Source of the DNA: Toxoplasma gondii ME49 | Taxonomy: Eukaryota > Apicomplexa > Conoidasida > Eucoccidiorida > Sarcocystidae | NCBI RefSeq assembly: GCF_000006565.2 | Contig: NC_031479.1 | Location: 5,420,289-5,484,288, forward strand | DNA: 64,000 nt | Direction: 5' to 3' | Shown: positions 60,389-64,000 of the stretch, piece by piece | Position numbering within the stretch: position 1 is the first letter of the stretch | Layout of the letters: every line of letters starts with the position of its first letter | Notes under the pieces: model-generated | What the model saw: only the letters and a program-made list of their open reading frames with translations | What the model was told of the DNA's origin: nothing | Databases searched by the model: none | Translations under genes and position numbers: made by a program

Positions 60389-63115
60389 AAGGGGAGTTTT
60401 CCACTCTCGCGATACACCCGTTTGACTGTCTGGACGCTGAGGTGCACTGGGCATACACCGAGGGACACCGAAGGCATGCAAGGTCATCGTGGAATCACAC
60501 ACAGCAACTCCCCCATCAACGAATCGCACCTGTGCATCTTAGAAACGCAGTCTTAGCATGCAAATGGATCACCTACATGCCTGTTCCAGAGAGAAAACAG
60601 ACATTGAAATACATATATATATGCATATATATGCATTTATACATTTACGTATATTTTATATATATATATATATACTTGCGTATTTGTCACAGGGTGCGGT
60701 CATAGAAATTGGGTGTGGAGGCGAGAGTTGTATAGAATGGAACATAGGCGCAGGCGTCCCTGCGTGCAGACCGTGGAGTATGCGATGTTTTCGGTTCACC
60801 GTAGGGTGTTTTCTGTCATCTCAATGAAGGCTTTTAAGGGACAGAGTCCAGCTACATTCCGAAGTTTCTTTTTGTTTTCGTTGCAAAGACACTCACACGA
60901 GTACGGCGAATGTCAAAAAAGTGTGATGAGCACTACGTGTAGGGGAAGGAAAGGAGCTCATGAATGCATTCGAATGGCGCATTCCTAGGTTTATGCAAAC
61001 ATGCTTTTTCTGGGGAGTACACAAAAATAGAAGCAAAGGGAGAGAAGGAGCTGGTGCATGCAGTGTGAATGCCAGGGGGAAAGAGAGGATCGTTTATATG
61101 TCTTGTAGATCATGAGGGGGGAACGAGATGGATGCGTGCGCTGTAGACGCTAAAGAGAACTGTTTTGGTCATGAAGGACAGAGGATCCACGGGCATGCAG
61201 CGAATGAAAAGTAGGATGGCACGAGGATCGACAGGCGAAGGTGAGAGGCTAAGGTTCAGCGAATTTCGAAGACACCACGATTTCAGATAGACTGCTACGT
61301 TGATATCAACCCCCATACGGATGAACTGAGTTAAACAATACGGGGCTGAGCTGTAAAACGGAGCTCGTGGAGGATTCGAAGGAGGAGCAAGGTTCATGGT
61401 GCATCTCTCGTATTCTTTACCACATGTCAACACCGAGTTTCTACGGTCTCCACGTTGTTAGTTCCGACTTCTTTCAGCACACTCAGAAGTCTGGAAAAAC
61501 GAGGTGTGACTGGGGCACAGAGAAGGAAGGTGAAAGGAGGAGGAACTGCGCCGCAGGGAGGACGAGTCAGGTGTCACTGAGAAGTGAATTTTTGCCAGAG
61601 TTCTCGTATAAAGAGCTGAGCTCGTGAATGGTGGACGTGTGCGCTGGTGAGGTGTTTGTGTGACTTCCGACTTTCTAGAGAAAAGCATGTCAAACCACAC
61701 AGCCCGGGTCCGCAGACTGCCAACATGGTTTCTGACTTGAGGGATCCGAAAGAATTCCTCTGCTTCTCGAGGTTACTCCCCTTAGACGAGTGAAGAGTGA
61801 GACACAAAAGGCGACGATATACGGTCACCCGGCAACAGGCAGGCAGACAGCAGGTAAAGAGGATTCGAGAAGCATCTATAATTTTATGCATGTAGACCAG
61901 AAGCTACTAGAGAAAACAGGTGATACCGAGCTTCTCTGTTTCTGCTGTGTATTGGGACATGTTTCTTGTATAGGTCAGTCAGGTTCTCAGACACCCGGAC
62001 TGGGAAGACTAGTGTTTAAATACAGTGAAGAGTCTGTAGCCTTTTAATTTTAGTTTCACCAATAGAGAAACCTTGAAAAGAGTGTCGGCATTCGCTTCGT
62101 CAATTTGTTGCACCAGGAAAGATTTCTTTCCCGTTGAATCGCGGGTGCCAGGTCACTTTTGAGACGCCTGGGTGTAGACCAAACAGTGTGTTTTCGTGTT
62201 CAGGTCGACTCTTGACATTTCCCGTTACGAACAGCTCCTCTTGAAGATACTCCGCAGCTCAGGAGAGTCGTGGTGTTATCCACAGATATATATGAGTATC
62301 AGTTGAGGAATCAGACAATAGCGGTATCGAACCTTCGTATCGATTACCGCATCGTACTGCTCACCAGACCTATTCGTTTACACGCACAATTGTGGATTCG
62401 ATACTCTATTTTTCTGCTTCACGAAAGAATCTACCGCCGACTTTTACGAGGGTGTTTGTTACTGGTTGCAGACAGTTGGACAGCAGCAGCGGGGTTCGAA
62501 CAAAAGAGACCTTGGAGACATGTGGTGTGAAGTTCGACGCGGTACGTGCACTGCCGACCACATTTGGGCAAGTCAGAAGCGCACACGTTGCACAGGCCAC
62601 TGTTTCGTTTTCCTGTAGACACCCGACATGTTCCTTTTTCTGGTGGCACGTAACCCTCAGGTGTTTTCATGTGGCACACGCGAAGCGGCCTAGGTACACA
62701 TTTGCACGCAGACTGACTTTTCTGTTGGTCGACACACGTTTACTCATGCGTATCTGCATCTCGACCAACAAAAACTATGGAGAATGGTGCAGTGGTTTCT
62801 TTGTGCCCCGGGTATCTACACGCACACCATTGCCCCGCTGTTTCCGCTTTGCCCTACTGGAAGAATTACCACAACACAGAAAAGACTCCTGTCTGTCTCC
62901 GTGTCTGTGGACTCCACGCTGCGGTACGTCGGGTTGAGCGTTCTCACCGTTGTTTCGCTCAGTTCAACCCTGTATTACTTTACTCAGTTCATTCGTATTT
63001 GGTCTGATACTATGTTTGTTCCTGGGAAGATTCCTTCCGATCCTTCCGAACGTGAGTGTAGATCACTGCAAAGAAGGCAGTACACATTCAGCGCGCGGTC
63101 TTCAAGACCATGCGT
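60389..63115. other. Convergent intergenic region between cullin and the Cys-repeat gene
   Basis: Both flanking genes end here. No supported coding exon is visible; open frames are short and lack family-like pattern. A TA microsatellite lies at 60612-60676. Two short segments (61306-61343 inverted, 62969-63008 direct) resemble each other. Confidence 0.55.
60612..60676. repeat. (TA)n / TATGCA microsatellite downstream of cullin
   Basis: Alternating TA with ATGCAT interruptions, about 225 bp after the cullin stop codon. Confidence 0.85.
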
Positions 63116-64000
63116 TTAGTACATGAAGGAACCTTTTTTCGAGGCCACCACGGGAGTCGCGGGCGCCTTGTCTGCCACGATGGCAGGAGGCGGAAGAGGG
63201 GCTTCGTGAACGACGACGGGATGTTCCACGACGAGGGGAACGGCGTCGTCTTTCTTGGGTTTCGAGTTCTTGGGCTCACGCACCTTCTCGGGCGTGACTT
63301 TGATTTTCGCGGCGCACGGCTTGCAGACAGTCTCGATCTTTGTTTCGTAGCAGGGGTACGCCTGCTTGGTCAAAACGTCATTGTAGCACGTTTTGGGTTC
63401 CGTGTACGTTTCGACTCCACACTTGCTTTCGTACTTTGTTTCCGTGCACGCGTACGGCTGCTCGACCTCGACTTGTTTGTAGCACGTCTCGTCGACCTGG
63501 ACTTCGACCTTCTCGCAGTGTTGCTTTGTGCAGTCGTAGGCGACTTCCACTGGGACCTTTTCCGTGCAAGTCTTTGTTTCTCTGTGGCACTGGCGCTGCT
63601 TGGTCGTCTTCGTGCAAGGGTACTGCTCCTCGACTTTGACGGTCTTGTAGCATGTGTCTTGGAACGGGACGGCCTGGTCCTTGCACTGCATCTTCATTTC
63701 CGTCGTCGGGCACGAGTACGGGACTTGCACAGCCACTTGTTTCTCGCAAGTGGCGGCGACTTCCACGGCAACTTGTTCGCACTGCTCCTTCATTTCCATC
63801 ACTGGCGGGCAGGGGTACGCCTCTTGGAAAGGCACCTCCTTCGTGCAGGTGGCGGGAACCTGGACGGCGACGTCCTTGCACTCCTCTTTGTATTCGACCT
63901 TGATGCACTCGTAGGCCTCCTTTACCTCGACTGTTTCGAAGCACGTGTCGTTCACTTCCACCTCTTGGTCGGTGCACTCTTCCTGTTGCTCCTTCTTTTC
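63116..64000 (-). CDS. Cys/Val/Tyr-rich repeat protein, unrecognised (5' end off the window)
   Basis: The frame is open from base 64000 down to the stop at 63116, so about 294 C-terminal residues are visible and the start lies beyond the right edge. The visible part has about six imperfect ~33-residue repeats of the form TC-x3-V-x-V-x3-Y-x-C-x8-C, e.g. TCYKTVKVEEQYPC, CEKQVAVQVPYSC and CYKQVEVEQPYAC, with an intervening Cys near the end of each. A Lys/Pro/Val-rich tail (VEHPVVVHEAPLPPP) follows, ending KKGSFMY. The Val-acidic-Val rhythm recalls alveolin/articulin-type cytoskeletal repeats, but the regular paired cysteines are unlike classical alveolins; a disulphide-bonded wall or surface protein is an alternative. 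Codon use and openness strongly support coding. I do not recognise the family. Confidence 0.8.
   Translation of the reverse strand, partial: EKKEQQEECTDQEVEVNDTCFETVEVKEAYECIKVEYKEECKDVAVQVPATCTKEVPFQEAYPCPPVMEMKEQCEQVAVEVAATCEKQVAVQVPYSCPTTEMKMQCKDQAVPFQDTCYKTVKVEEQYPCTKTTKQRQCHRETKTCTEKVPVEVAYDCTKQHCEKVEVQVDETCYKQVEVEQPYACTETKYESKCGVETYTEPKTCYNDVLTKQAYPCYETKIETVCKPCAAKIKVTPEKVREPKNSKPKKDDAVPLVVEHPVVVHEAPLPPPAIVADKAPATPVVASKKGSFMY

Noticed and set aside
62485..62500. GGTTCGAAC, resembling a tRNA B-box
   Set aside because: The required CC after the box is absent and no cloverleaf can be folded around it; no tRNA gene was found in the window.

Overview
This window looks like nuclear DNA of a cyst-forming coccidian apicomplexan, most likely Toxoplasma gondii or a close relative (Hammondia, Neospora). 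The evidence is moderate GC, intron-rich genes with short GT-AG introns, frequent TGCATGC palindromes, (TA)n/(GTATA)n microsatellites confined to introns and intergenic DNA, and very large proteins in which conserved folds are interrupted by Ser/Glu/Lys-rich low-complexity insertions. I assembled gene models by hand from donor/acceptor sites and required reading phase to be conserved across every junction. All product names come from protein motifs recognised by eye; no database search was run.

Layout, left to right. (1) 1-10633, minus: a helical-repeat protein of the heptatricopeptide/octotricopeptide (HPR/OPR, RAP-associated) type, probably a mitochondrial RNA-binding factor; its C-terminus lies beyond the left edge. 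(2) 13292-19823, minus: a Cdc20/Cdh1 (fizzy-related) WD40 activator of the anaphase-promoting complex, about 1240 aa, with a ~430-aa insertion between WD repeats 4 and 5. (3) 22349-33490, minus: a giant (~2925 aa) secretory fasciclin (FAS1) protein whose two FAS1 domains each appear split by a long disordered insertion. (4) 38242-44165, minus: a coiled-coil protein of about 1486 aa with an 8-residue tandem repeat and a probable GC-AG intron. (5) 49141-60388, plus: a cullin most like CUL4, about 770-808 aa, 14 exons, with an intact neddylation domain. (6) 63116-64000, minus, N-terminus beyond the right edge: a Cys/Val/Tyr-rich repeat protein that I do not recognise.

Genes 1-4 lie in the same direction with 2.5-5 kb between coding regions. 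The long 44.2-49.1 kb gap is a divergent promoter region for genes 4 and 5, and it contains a lower-GC stretch of unknown origin. Functionally, the APC/C co-activator and the CUL4 scaffold are both E3 ubiquitin-ligase parts, but nothing in the sequence suggests they are co-regulated. The most unusual features are the split FAS1 domains with a long Lys/Glu/Asp repeat, the large loop and degenerate docking motifs in the Cdh1 homologue, and the Cys-repeat protein at the right edge.
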